From: DATKPC01 sp035524275
GTDB lineage: Bacteria; Pseudomonadota; Gammaproteobacteria; Burkholderiales; Burkholderiaceae_F
Reading direction: 5' to 3'
Assembly (NCBI GenBank): GCA_035524275.1
Contig: DATKPC010000045.1
Span: 1-64,000, forward strand
DNA length: 64,000 nucleotides
Shown here one piece after another: positions 17,217-25,848 of this stretch. Numbering within the stretch: position 1 is the first letter of the stretch; each line of letters begins with the position of its first letter. Under the pieces are notes generated by a model. That model did not search any database, was not told where the DNA came from, and worked only from the letters and a program-made list of their open reading frames with translations. Both the position numbers and the translations under genes were made by a program.

Positions 17217-17918
17217 TCAGAGGCCGAAATAGGCCCGCGAGATCTGCTCCCGCGTCAACTCGCCGGAGCGGCCGTGCAGCGAGACCCGCCCCTCCTGGAA
17301 GCAATAGACGCGACGGCTCACGCGCTGCGCCGTGACGACGTCCTGCTCGACGACGACGACCGTCATCCCTTCGGCGCAGATCGCCGGCAGCGCGTCGTAG
17401 ATCTCCTTGATCACGATCGGCGCCAGCCCGAGGCTCAGCTCGTCGCACAGCAGGACGCTCGGATTGCTCATCAGCGCGCGGCCGATCGCGACCATCTGCT
17501 GCTGGCCGCCCGACAGCGACGTCGCCGGACTGCGGCGCTTCTGCTGCAGGATCGGGAAGAGCTTCGACAGGCGCTCCAGGTTCCACGGGCCCGCGCGCCC
17601 GGCGAATGCCCCCATCCGCAGGTTCTCCTCGACGCTCAGGCTCGGGAACAGGCGCCGTCCCTCCGGAACGAGGGCGATGCCGCGCCTCACGATCTCGCCC
17701 GGGTGGAGCCCGCCGATCGCCTCGCCATCGAGCCAGACGTGCTCGCGCTGCGCGCGAACCAGGCCAACGAGGCACTTCAGGAACGTGCTCTTTCCTGCGC
17801 CGTTCGCTCCGATGACGGCGACGACCTCGCCCCGGTCCAGTTCGAAGTCGATGCCGAACAGCGCCTGCGCGTCGCCGTAGAACGCCGTGAGGCCGTGCGC
17901 CTTGAGCACGGGCGGCAT
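17217..17918 (-). CDS. livF: Liv-type ABC ATPase LivF
   Basis: A 233-residue ATPase. Walker A is GANGAGKST near residue 37, the signature is LSGGQQQMVAIGRA, and Walker B is LLCDELSLGLAP. The start at 17918 (MPPVLKAHGL) gives the standard LivF length; upstream in-frame codons overlap livG and lack homology. It energises the importer with LivG. Confidence 0.92.
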   Translation of the reverse strand: MPPVLKAHGLTAFYGDAQALFGIDFELDRGEVVAVIGANGAGKSTFLKCLVGLVRAQREHVWLDGEAIGGLHPGEIVRRGIALVPEGRRLFPSLSVEENLRMGAFAGRAGPWNLERLSKLFPILQQKRRSPATSLSGGQQQMVAIGRALMSNPSVLLCDELSLGLAPIVIKEIYDALPAICAEGMTVVVVEQDVVTAQRVSRRVYCFQEGRVSLHGRSGELTREQISRAYFGL

Positions 17919-17922
17919 CGCC

Positions 17923-18642
17923 TCAGGCTTCCATGCCCATGTAGACGCGCCGCACCTGCGGATCGTCCATGACCGCACGCGGCTCCCCCTCCGCGAGTTT
18001 CTGGCCGAAATTGACGACCATCAGCCGGTCGGCGATCGCGAGCAGCGCGTGGACGACGTGCTCGATCCAGACCATCGTCACCCCTTGCGCGCGGATCCGC
18101 CGCAACTCCTCGACGAGTTCCGCCGCCTCGTGCTCCGTCAGTCCGCCGGCGATCTCGTCGAGCAGCAGCAGTCGCGGCCGCGTCGCGAGCGCTCGCGCGA
18201 GTTCCAGGCGCTTGCGGTTGAGCAGCGTCAGCGCGCCCGCGGGCCGGTCCGCGTGCGGCATCAGCCCGGTCTGCCGCAGCACGTCGACGGCCGTCTCCCA
18301 GGCCTCGTGCTCCGCCTGGCCGGCGCCGAAGCAAGCCGCCGTCACGAGGTTCTCGAAGACCGTCATGTTCCCGAACGGCTGCGGCACCTGGTAGCTGCGG
18401 CCGATCCCGGCGCGGCAGCGCTGGTGCGGGCGCAGCCGCGTGATGTCCTTGCCGTCGTAGCGCACCGTGCCGCGATCGCAGCGGACGTCGCCGGAGATCA
18501 GGTTGAACAGCGTCGTCTTTCCGGCGCCGTTGGGCCCGAGGATCCCGAGGGTCTGCCCCGCCTCGACGCTCATCGACAGGTCGTCGGTGACCCTCAGCGC
18601 GCCGTAGTTCTTGCGGACGGCCTGCAGTTCGAGCAGCGGCAT
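17923..18642 (-). CDS. livG: Liv-type ABC ATPase LivG
   Basis: A 239-residue ATPase with Walker A GPNGAGKTT near residue 37 and Walker B LLLLDEIAGGL. The C-terminal GEPRAVMDDPQVRRVYMG tail is typical of LivG. The signature is degenerate (LTLLNRKRLELARAL, lacking the SGGQ core), so the LivF signature may be the one at the main catalytic site. The start at 18642 begins MPLLELQAVRKNYG, the usual opening. Confidence 0.9.
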   Translation of the reverse strand: MPLLELQAVRKNYGALRVTDDLSMSVEAGQTLGILGPNGAGKTTLFNLISGDVRCDRGTVRYDGKDITRLRPHQRCRAGIGRSYQVPQPFGNMTVFENLVTAACFGAGQAEHEAWETAVDVLRQTGLMPHADRPAGALTLLNRKRLELARALATRPRLLLLDEIAGGLTEHEAAELVEELRRIRAQGVTMVWIEHVVHALLAIADRLMVVNFGQKLAEGEPRAVMDDPQVRRVYMGMEA

Positions 18643-18709
18643 GGCGTATCGATCGGGAGCGCGCCGGCCCGCGACGCGCCGCCGCAGGCCGGGCCCGCCC
18701 ACCGTCCGT

Positions 18710-19969
18710 TCAGATCAGCTTCAGCGTTCCGCCGGTCGGGATGTTCTTCGCGGCCTCATTGTTGACGATCGTCAGTTCGACCTTGTACTTCCTGCCCTTG
18801 TCCCACTGGCCGAGGACGAGCGGCGTCTTGCTGACGTTCCTGAACGGGCCATTGCCGCCCCACTTGACCGGCCCGACGACCGTGGCGAGATCGGTCGCGG
18901 CGACGGCGTCGCGCACGTCCTTCGGTGCCAGGCTCCTGCTGCGCTTGAGCACGTCGGCGGCGATCTCGAACAGCGCGTGCGCGAACCCGATCGGCTGCGT
19001 CCACTGCTTGCCGGCGCCCGACTCGTACGCATCGGCGAGCGCCTTCGCGCTCTGCTTCGTCAGCGACGAGGCGTACGGATGCGACGGACTCCACCAGACT
19101 TCGGTCGACAGCCCGTAGCCGAGATCGCCGAGCGCTTCGATCGCGCCGGGAAACAGCAGCGCCTTGCCGAGCGTGATGACCTTCGGCTTGAAGCCCTGCT
19201 GGCGCGCCTGCGTCAGGAAGGTCTTCGCATCGGGCGGGATCACGACGCCGGTGACGATCTCGACGTTGTCCTTCTTGAACGCCGCGATCTGCGCGCTGAA
19301 GTCCTGCGTCCCGCTCTGGAACCGACCCGGATCCGTCAGCGTGAAGCCCATCGACGCGAGCGGCTTCGGGAAGCCCAGTTCCTTGTCGCCCCAGGCGTTG
19401 CCGTCGCCGTCGTTGGGGAACAGCCCGCCGACCTTCCGGTTCGTCGCGACGCTCTTCCAGCCATTGGTGTAGTTCGCGATGACGTCCTCGAGGCCCCAGA
19501 AGACGTGGTAGGTGAAATTGAACCCTTTGGCCGGATCGCCCTTGCGCCCGAAGAACCACGGCTGCCACGGCACGACGCTGGAGACGCACGGCACCTCGTT
19601 CAACTCGCAGACGTCGCTCACCGGGTTCGCGGTCTCCGGCGTTCCCGCCGTCAGCATCAGCGCAACGCGTTCCTTCAGCACGAGATCGCTGGCGACCTCG
19701 CCGGCGCGGTTCGGGTTCGACTGGCTGTCCTTCAGGATGACCTGCACGTCGAATTTCCGGCCGCCCACCGTCAGGCCGTCCTTGAATGCCGCCTTCATCT
19801 GGTCGATGACCCACTTGTCGGCTTCGCCGAACGGCGCCAGCGGTCCCGTCTGCGGCGAGACGTAGCCGATCTTCACGGTATCGGCGGCAAGCGCAACGCG
19901 CGAGGCGGCAAGCGTCGCCGCGGCGGCGGCACCCTTCAACAGGGTCCGGCGGTCCTGGTTCGTGCCCAT
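18710..19969 (-). CDS. livK: Liv-type periplasmic substrate-binding protein
   Basis: A 419-residue binding protein. The N-terminus carries a Tat-like leader (DRRTLLKGAAAAATLAAS) with a likely cleavage after VALAA. The mature part begins TVKIGYVSPQTGPLAPFGEAD, the amide/aromatic branch of the Peripl_BP_6 family. Visible landmarks are KDSQSNPNRAGEVASDLV and the switch loop around PDAKTFLTQARQQGFKPK. The length is larger than amino-acid LivK proteins (about 370) and typical of binding proteins in aromatic clusters. AAGGAGA precedes ATG 19969. Confidence 0.88.
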   Translation of the reverse strand: MGTNQDRRTLLKGAAAAATLAASRVALAADTVKIGYVSPQTGPLAPFGEADKWVIDQMKAAFKDGLTVGGRKFDVQVILKDSQSNPNRAGEVASDLVLKERVALMLTAGTPETANPVSDVCELNEVPCVSSVVPWQPWFFGRKGDPAKGFNFTYHVFWGLEDVIANYTNGWKSVATNRKVGGLFPNDGDGNAWGDKELGFPKPLASMGFTLTDPGRFQSGTQDFSAQIAAFKKDNVEIVTGVVIPPDAKTFLTQARQQGFKPKVITLGKALLFPGAIEALGDLGYGLSTEVWWSPSHPYASSLTKQSAKALADAYESGAGKQWTQPIGFAHALFEIAADVLKRSRSLAPKDVRDAVAATDLATVVGPVKWGGNGPFRNVSKTPLVLGQWDKGRKYKVELTIVNNEAAKNIPTGGTLKLI

Positions 19970-20024
19970 CGTGGTCTCCTTGTGGTTTTCTCGTGGTGGT
20001 ATCGAACGGCCGCGAATCCGCCGT

Positions 20025-21083
20025 TCAGTCCGGCCGCGCGCCGTCGTAGGCGCGCTGCAGCAGGTCGCGGATCGCGGCCCGTTCCAGCGGCCGCGGATTC
20101 GGATAGGCATTCTGCACCGCCAGGTCGGCCGCGCGGTCAAGCCCATCGACCGGCATGCCGATGGCCTTAAGGGACACGGGCGCGCCGTGGCGCTGCGCGA
20201 GGTCATAGGCGCCGCGCGCGGCGGAGGGCGCGCCGAGCGCGCGTGCCACGCGCGACATCGCGTCCGGCGCGCCCGGCGCGTTGTAGGCGAGCGCATGCGG
20301 CAGCACGACGCCATGGACCTCGGCATGCGGCAGGTTGAACGTCCCGCCCAGCGTGTGGCAGAGCTTGTGGTGCAGCCCCATCGCGACGGCGCCCAGCACG
20401 GCGCCGCACAGCCATGCGCCGTAGAGCGCCTCGCCGCGCGCCTCCAGGTCGAGCGGATCGGCGCCGAGGCGCGGCATCGCCGCCGCGGTCGCCCGTATGC
20501 CCTCCTCCGCCATCAGCGCGATGATCGGGCTGCCGTCGTGCGCATAGAGGCCTTCCGCCGCGTGCGCGATCGCGTTCATCCCGCTCGTGACGGTCAGGCG
20601 CCACGGCAGCGTGCGCGTGAGCTCCGGGTCGTAGATCACGCTGCGCGGCAGCACCTTCGGATCGCGACCGGTCTTCTTGACGCCGGCTTCGGTCAAGCCG
20701 TAGATCGGCGTCATCTCGCTGCCGGCGTACGTCGTCGGCACCGCGACGATCGGCAGCGCCGACTCCAGCGCGATCGCCTTGCCCAGGCCGGTCGTCGATC
20801 CGCCGCCGACCGCGATGGCGCAGTCGGCGCCGACACGCAGCGCTTCGGCACGCGCCGCGCGCGCCGTCTCGATGGGCACGTGCATCACGGCTTGCGGGAA
20901 GACGCCGGCGGCGCGCTCGCCCAGCAGCGCCGCGACGCGCCGCGCGGATGCTTCCTGTTCGGGCGTGCTCAGGACGAGCGCGCGGCGGGCACCGAGCGCC
21001 TCGACCTCGCGCGGCAGCTGCGCGAGCGCGCCGGCGCCGAAGACGACGCGCATCGGCAGGGCCTGGTAGAGGAAGGACTTCAT
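20025..21083 (-). CDS. hapF: maleylacetate reductase (iron-type alcohol dehydrogenase family)
   Basis: A 352-residue enzyme that reduces maleylacetate to 3-oxoadipate with NAD(P)H. The nucleotide loop GGGSTTGLGKAIAL near residue 95 is diagnostic for maleylacetate reductases as distinct from ordinary Fe-alcohol dehydrogenases. VPTTYAGSEMTPIYG and the metal-region histidines GLHHKLCHTLGGTFNLPHAEVH are present. The start at 21083 (MKSFLYQALPMRVVFGAG) gives the family length. It joins the hydroquinone and hydroxyquinol branches. A BIME-like repeat separates it from the upstream dehydrogenase gene. Confidence 0.92.
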   Translation of the reverse strand: MKSFLYQALPMRVVFGAGALAQLPREVEALGARRALVLSTPEQEASARRVAALLGERAAGVFPQAVMHVPIETARAARAEALRVGADCAIAVGGGSTTGLGKAIALESALPIVAVPTTYAGSEMTPIYGLTEAGVKKTGRDPKVLPRSVIYDPELTRTLPWRLTVTSGMNAIAHAAEGLYAHDGSPIIALMAEEGIRATAAAMPRLGADPLDLEARGEALYGAWLCGAVLGAVAMGLHHKLCHTLGGTFNLPHAEVHGVVLPHALAYNAPGAPDAMSRVARALGAPSAARGAYDLAQRHGAPVSLKAIGMPVDGLDRAADLAVQNAYPNPRPLERAAIRDLLQRAYDGARPD

Positions 21084-21167
21084 CGGGGCGAGGTGGTCTT
21101 CGTGGCGCGATTCATCGGGCGCGGCCGGCGTGGCGCGTGCGCGCGTGCGCGCCTTCGCCCTTGCCCT

Positions 21168-21300
21168 CGCCCTCTCCCCCTCCCCTCTCCCGCTTCGCGG
21201 GCGAGGGGCGATCCGGCGGTGTTCCTGGAGACAATGTCCAAGTCGGGCACGGCGATTCGCCCCTCGCCCGCGAAGCGGGAGAGGGGAGGGGGAGAGGGCG
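21168..21300. repeat. BIME-like inverted repeat, copy 2 (complete)
   Basis: The arms 21168-21210 and 21258-21300 are 43-nt perfect reverse complements separated by a 47-nt core beginning ATCCG. Each arm contains its own hairpin (CCCGC-TTC-GCGGG extended by CCCCTC/GAGGGG). This is the cleanest copy of the four. It lies between the semialdehyde dehydrogenase gene and the maleylacetate reductase gene of the same operon. No target-site duplication is visible. Confidence 0.93.
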
Positions 21301-21345
21301 AGCGCACCCGCGCCGCCCCACGACACGCCGCGACGGCACGCTGGC

Positions 21346-22860
21346 CTAGCCGCGCGGATACCACGGCGGGATCCGCGCGTCGACGTTGACCCAGATGCTC
21401 TTGGCCTGCGTGACCTCGCGCATCGCCTCGAAGCCCATCTCGCGACCATACCCGCTCTCGCCGACGCCGCCGAACGGCGATCCCGGATTGACGCGCTTGT
21501 AGCTGTTGATCCATATCATCCCGGCGTGGATCTCGCGCGCGAAGCGGTGCGCGCGCTGCAGGTCCGCGGTCCACAGTCCGCTGCCGAGCCCGTAGATCGT
21601 GCTGTTGGCGATCTGCAGCGCCTCGGCATCGTCCTTGAACCGAAGCACCGTGACGAAGGGGCCGAAGACTTCCTCCTGGGCGACGCGGTCCGAGGCCGCG
21701 CGAGCGCGCACGATCGTCGGCTCGACGTAGCAGCCGCGCGCCAGTTCGGGCGCCCCCGGCGGCTTGCCGCCGGCAATCACCTCGCCGCCCTGCTCCTTCG
21801 CGACTTCGACGTAGCTCAGCACGCGGTCGCGGTGCTGGACGCTCGTGAGCGGCCCCATCTCGGTCGCCGGATCGAGCGGGTTGCCGAGGCGGATCGAGCG
21901 CGCCAGCGCGACGAACCGCTCCAGGAACGCATCGGCGATGCGCTCGTGCAGGATCAGCCGCGATCCGGCGATGCAGGCCTGCCCCTGGTTGTGGAAGATC
22001 GCCCACGCGGATCCGTTGACCGCCGCCTCCAGGTTCGCGTCGTCGAAGACGATGTTCGCGCCCTTGCCGCCGAGCTCGAGCTGGATCTTCTTCAGGTTGC
22101 CGGCGCTCGCGGCGACGATGCGTCGTCCGGTCGCGGTGCTGCCGGTGAAGGCGATCTTCGCGATCTGCGGATGCTCCGCGATCGCCTGCCCCGCCACGGC
22201 GCCCAGGCCCGGCACGATGTTGACGACGCCGTCGGGCAGGCCCGCGGCGCTCATCAGTTCCGCGATCTTCAGCGTCGTGAGCGGCGTGATCTCGGAGGGC
22301 TTCAGCACGACCGCGTTGCCGGCAGCGAGCGCCGGCCCCATCTTCCAGCTCGTGAACATCAGCGGAAAGTTCCACGGCACGACGGCGCCGACAATGCCCA
22401 CCGGCTCGCGGACGACGTAGTTCAGGAATCCGGCCTCCACCGGGATCACCTCGCCCTGGTGCTTGTCGGCCATGCCGCCGAAGTAGCGGAAGCAGGCCGC
22501 CGTGCGCGGCACGTCGAGGCTGCGCGAATCCCGCAGCGGGTGTCCGGTGTCGAGCGTCTCGAGGCGCGCCAGCTCCTCGGCATTGCTTTCGATCAGGTCC
22601 GCGAGCCGCAGCAGGATGCGCCCGCGATCGGCCGCGGCCATCCGGCTCCACGCCGGCAACGCGCGTCGCGCCGCGGCCACCGCGAGGTCGACGTCCTCGC
22701 GGCCAGCCAGCGCGACCTCGGCGATCGGCGAATTGTCATGCGGGTTCAACGTCGCCAGCGTGGCTCCCGAGCGCGCATCGACGAATCGGCCGTCGATGAA
22801 GAGCTGGTGGCGAATCGGCGTGCGAAGGCCGACCTCGGCCTGGATGTCCGCGAGGTTCAT
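21346..22860 (-). CDS. hapE: aldehyde dehydrogenase, probable 4-hydroxymuconic semialdehyde dehydrogenase
   Basis: A 504-residue NAD(P)-dependent aldehyde dehydrogenase. The catalytic Cys296 is in NQGQACIAGSRL, the general base Glu262 in QLELGGKGANIVF, and the substrate-pocket Asn in VPWNFPLMFTSWK. Its place directly after the hydroquinone dioxygenase genes and before maleylacetate reductase fits oxidation of 4-hydroxymuconic semialdehyde to maleylacetate, as in hap/pnp clusters. Family membership is certain; substrate is from context. Confidence 0.88.
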   Translation of the reverse strand: MNLADIQAEVGLRTPIRHQLFIDGRFVDARSGATLATLNPHDNSPIAEVALAGREDVDLAVAAARRALPAWSRMAAADRGRILLRLADLIESNAEELARLETLDTGHPLRDSRSLDVPRTAACFRYFGGMADKHQGEVIPVEAGFLNYVVREPVGIVGAVVPWNFPLMFTSWKMGPALAAGNAVVLKPSEITPLTTLKIAELMSAAGLPDGVVNIVPGLGAVAGQAIAEHPQIAKIAFTGSTATGRRIVAASAGNLKKIQLELGGKGANIVFDDANLEAAVNGSAWAIFHNQGQACIAGSRLILHERIADAFLERFVALARSIRLGNPLDPATEMGPLTSVQHRDRVLSYVEVAKEQGGEVIAGGKPPGAPELARGCYVEPTIVRARAASDRVAQEEVFGPFVTVLRFKDDAEALQIANSTIYGLGSGLWTADLQRAHRFAREIHAGMIWINSYKRVNPGSPFGGVGESGYGREMGFEAMREVTQAKSIWVNVDARIPPWYPRG

Positions 22861-22938
22861 CGCTGTCTTCTCCTGGGATCGCGCAGGCCGCGGCGGCGGT
22901 CGCGCCCGCTGCCGCGGCGGTGGCCGGGCGCACCGCGC

Positions 22939-23946
22939 TCAGAACGTGACCGGGACCTCCGGCGATTCGCCCTTCTGGATCTCGTAGACGAGCGTCGGCG
23001 ACCCGTTCTCCCAGACCAGCAGCATCGAGCGCTTCGGGCTGTAACCCTGATGCCGGCAATACGCCGGCATCGCGGCCATGTCGCCCGCCTTCATGATGAC
23101 GCGCGCGAGCGGGGCACCCGTGGACTTGTGCGAACAGTCCCAGTGGATCTCGTCGCACATCTGGAAGAACCACTCGACGCGGTCGTTGCCGTGGATGATC
23201 GGCAGGATGTGCTCCTCGGTCGTCGGGCACATGTAGCTGTACTTGACGACCGAGGTGAAGCTCGGGTTCCACGTCACCTGCGAGCGCGACAGGAACGCGA
23301 ACAGGTTGAACGCGTGCACCTCGTTCTCGAACCCGGGCTCGGGGTGCAGCTCCGGCTCGTCCTGCGGCACGTCGGCGAACGCGCGGTTCACGGGAGCGCC
23401 TCGCGCGTCGGTGCGCAGCGGCAGGTCGTCCTTCAGGCCGACGCAGCGCGTCGCCAGCTCGCGCGCCCGCGTGATCTTCGCGGTGTTGTTGCCGTGCTTG
23501 CGGCCGTACGGCGTGCCCGTCTCCTGCGGCGCTGCGAACGGATCGAAGCCCTCGTTAGTCCAGTCGTCGAGCATCGCGGCGAACGTCGCGCCGATCTGCT
23601 CCGACGGGAAGTTCTCCTGCAGGTCGACGCCGGCCTCCTTCATCGTCCCGTTGTACGAGCCGGCGTAGAGGTCGACGGACTTGTAGTGGTTGACCGTGCC
23701 GATGACGTGATCGAAATTGACCCAGCCGTAGAAGAATCCCCAGGCGACGTCGCGCATCAGCGCGCGCAGGTAGTTCGCGACGTCCATCGTGTGGCTCAGC
23801 GGTCGGCCGTCGCGGGTCGTCCAGCCGATATGCGCGAAGTACTCGTCGCGCCGGAACGTGAAACTGCCGAGCGTGAAGGACTTGTAGCCGAAGACGGGGT
23901 CGGGCGCGCTGGCGCGGACCGTGGCGATTTCGGCGGGAGCGTTCAT
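22939..23946 (-). CDS. hapD: hydroquinone 1,2-dioxygenase large subunit (HapD/PnpD type)
   Basis: A 335-residue subunit of the two-component Fe(II) hydroquinone dioxygenase, which cleaves hydroquinone to 4-hydroxymuconic semialdehyde. The segment IIHGNDRVEWF puts His252, Asn254 and Glu258 in the H-x-N-x3-E pattern described for the metal site of PnpD, and His299 (AYCRHQGYS) is the expected fourth ligand. The whole protein lacks the extradiol dioxygenase motifs of the LigB or VOC types, as this family does. It lies 127 bases after hapC on the same strand. Confidence 0.9.
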   Translation of the reverse strand: MNAPAEIATVRASAPDPVFGYKSFTLGSFTFRRDEYFAHIGWTTRDGRPLSHTMDVANYLRALMRDVAWGFFYGWVNFDHVIGTVNHYKSVDLYAGSYNGTMKEAGVDLQENFPSEQIGATFAAMLDDWTNEGFDPFAAPQETGTPYGRKHGNNTAKITRARELATRCVGLKDDLPLRTDARGAPVNRAFADVPQDEPELHPEPGFENEVHAFNLFAFLSRSQVTWNPSFTSVVKYSYMCPTTEEHILPIIHGNDRVEWFFQMCDEIHWDCSHKSTGAPLARVIMKAGDMAAMPAYCRHQGYSPKRSMLLVWENGSPTLVYEIQKGESPEVPVTF

Positions 23947-24073
23947 GGGTCTACCTCCGGGGTCGGGGTTCGGCGGCGCACGCGGTGGGCGCTGCGTTCG
24001 CGCCTTGCCGTGGAATCGTCCGTGGAATGGTCGGTGGATCCGTCCGTGCGATCGTGCGGGCGGGACGAAGGTC

Positions 24074-24583
24074 TCAGCGCGTCTGGCAGATCTCGGCCCA
24101 GCGTTCGATCGACAGGTCGCCCTTGCACGTCTGCTGCACGAGCACGGCCGGCCGCGCCGCGCGGAACTGGTAGGCGGAGTTCTTCGGCAGCATCGCCTGG
24201 TGCCCGCGCCGGATCCGCAGCCACCCCATCCTGCGGCCGCGCGGCTCGCCCTGGACCAGCACGGCGCCGTTCTTGTTCTCGTCGGCGACGACCTGCGCGC
24301 CGTCGAGCTTCACGAGGTGGATGTCGACCTCGCCGTCCATGCTGAGCACGAATTCGTCGTGCGCGCACGTGAACCACGGCGACGTCCCCTCGGCGCGGAG
24401 CGTCTCCAGCACGTAGATCTGGTTCTGGCCGAAGACGACCTTCTCGTACGGCTTCGCCTTGCTGGCGATCTCGAAGCAGTTCGAGAAGACGTAGTGCTTG
24501 ACGTCGTCGTTGATGGGCTGCACCTGACCCTTCTCGAAATGCTCGAGCGAGCCGAAGACGGTCTTGTAGGCGGTCTGCGCCAT
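24074..24583 (-). CDS. hapC: hydroquinone 1,2-dioxygenase small subunit (HapC/PnpC type)
   Basis: A 169-residue cupin-like subunit paired with HapD. Features are YKTVFGSLEHFEKGQVQ at the start, FTCAHDEFVLSMDGEVDIHLVKLD in the centre and GRRMGWLRIRRGHQAMLPKNSAYQFRA near the end. It is the first gene of the aromatic operon. ATG 24583 follows a GGAGA site (upstream AAGGAGAC). The LysR-type palindrome lies about 150 bases upstream. Confidence 0.9.
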   Translation of the reverse strand: MAQTAYKTVFGSLEHFEKGQVQPINDDVKHYVFSNCFEIASKAKPYEKVVFGQNQIYVLETLRAEGTSPWFTCAHDEFVLSMDGEVDIHLVKLDGAQVVADENKNGAVLVQGEPRGRRMGWLRIRRGHQAMLPKNSAYQFRAARPAVLVQQTCKGDLSIERWAEICQTR

Positions 24584-24732
24584 GCGGTGTCTCCTTCCAG
24601 GCCGGAACTTTGGGGGTCCGCGCGCGCCGTTGGAACCGGCGTCGTGCCCTGCGGGCGTCTTCTTCGTGTGCGCGACCCGGGACATACTGTAGGAACTGCA
24701 GCGTCCGGGCGGTAGGGGCCAAGACGCGACAT

Positions 24733-24757
24733 GATTGTTCTCGATTTCAGAACAATC
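24733..24757. promoter_or_regulatory. 25-bp palindrome, likely LysR-type operator of the hap operon
   Basis: GATTGTTCT and AGAACAATC are perfect 9-bp inverted arms around a 7-nt centre. The sequence contains T-N11-A with flanking dyad symmetry (24739-24751), the general LysR-box form. A possible -10 (TACAGT on the minus strand, 24691-24686) would place the palindrome centre about 65 bases upstream of transcription start, where LysR activators usually bind. There is no T-run after it in either direction, so a terminator is unlikely. Confidence 0.6.
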
Positions 24758-24781
24758 GGCGCCGCGGACGCGCCGAGCCCG

Positions 24782-25726
24782 TCATTCGATGAAGCGCTCC
24801 GGCAACAGGCCGCGCTCGATCAGCGGCCGGTCCCACGGCGGCAGGCCGGGGAAGGCCGCGACCAGCCCGTCGAGGAAGAGTCGCAGCTTGAACGAGCTGC
24901 GCACCGCGGTCGGGTAGAAGACCGACAGCCAGAACGAGTTCAGCGGGTATTCCGGCAGCACGATCCGCAGCGCGCCGGACAGCACGGCCTCGGAGGCGAC
25001 GAGCGTCGGGATGCAGACGACGCCGGCGTTCTCCAGCGCATACTCGCGCAGCAGGTGGACGCTGTTCGTGAGCAGCACCGGAGCCAGTTCGATCGCCTCC
25101 TGCCCATCGCGCCCATGGAACACCAGGCGCTCGCGCGTCGGATAGCCGGAGTACCAGCCGATCCGGTGCCGCGCGAGCTCGCCTGGCGTCCTCGGCGCCC
25201 CGTGCCGGCGCACGTAGTCCGGCGACGCGCAGAACACGCGGCGCACCGGGAACAGCCGGTGCGCGATCAGCTCTTCGGAGCGCGGCGGGAAGATCTGCAG
25301 CGCGCAGTCGAAGCCCTCCTTGATCGGGTCCAGCACCGCGTCGTTGACGTTGAGGTCGAGCACGATCCGCGGATAGCGCGCCTGGAATTCCTGCAGCAGG
25401 CGCGCCAGGTGCCCCAGCACGAAGCCGGGGAGCGCATGCACGCGAAGGCGGCCGACCGGCGACGTCGTGACCTCGCGCATCTGGTCGACAACCTCGTTGG
25501 TGCGGCCGACGAGCTCCGTGCAGTCGTGCAGGAACGCCTGGCCGAGGTCCGACAACCGGACGCTGCGCGTGTTGCGATGGAACAGCGGCGCGCCGACGAA
25601 CTCCTCCAGCTGCTGGATCCGCGCGGTGACGACCGAGCGCGACACGCGCATCTGCCGCGCGGCCTCGGCGAAGCTCTGCGATTCAGCGACGCGAACGAAC
25701 GCGTCGATGGCAAGGAAGCGATCCAT
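24782..25726 (-). CDS. LysR-family transcriptional regulator
   Basis: A 314-residue LysR protein. The N-terminal winged HTH (AFVRVAESQSFAEAARQMRVSRSVVTARIQQLEEFVG) is followed by an effector-binding domain with VGRLRVHALPGFVLGHLARLLQEFQARYPRIVLDL. It is most like the subgroup that opens MDRFLAIDAFVRVAE. Unusually it is not divergent but lies upstream of hapC on the same strand, with a 198-nt gap holding the palindrome. Control of the hap operon is a strong inference from position. Confidence 0.9.
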   Translation of the reverse strand: MDRFLAIDAFVRVAESQSFAEAARQMRVSRSVVTARIQQLEEFVGAPLFHRNTRSVRLSDLGQAFLHDCTELVGRTNEVVDQMREVTTSPVGRLRVHALPGFVLGHLARLLQEFQARYPRIVLDLNVNDAVLDPIKEGFDCALQIFPPRSEELIAHRLFPVRRVFCASPDYVRRHGAPRTPGELARHRIGWYSGYPTRERLVFHGRDGQEAIELAPVLLTNSVHLLREYALENAGVVCIPTLVASEAVLSGALRIVLPEYPLNSFWLSVFYPTAVRSSFKLRLFLDGLVAAFPGLPPWDRPLIERGLLPERFIE

Positions 25727-25848
25727 CCGGGAGGAGGCCCTGGGCGCGGCACGTCGTTCTGCGACGGCGAACAGCCGCTTCGCCGAGGATTATCGTCCTC
25801 GACGCGGCCATGGGCAAAATCCGCGGCGCGAGGCGTCCGGGCCGCGGC

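Noticed and set aside
21168..21300. Reading the large inverted repeats as an insertion sequence or CRISPR
   Set aside because: There is no transposase frame inside 133 nt, no target duplication, and the copies are far apart and not regularly spaced.
21130..24345. A very long open frame on the plus strand opposite the aldehyde dehydrogenase and hapD/hapC genes
   Set aside because: Its product is Arg/Ala/Asp-rich without any family motif, while the opposite strand encodes well-conserved enzymes. Long antisense frames are expected in DNA this G+C-rich.
24733..24757. Reading the palindrome as a rho-independent terminator of lysR
   Set aside because: There is no T-run on either strand and the stem is not G+C-rich; its position fits an operator better.
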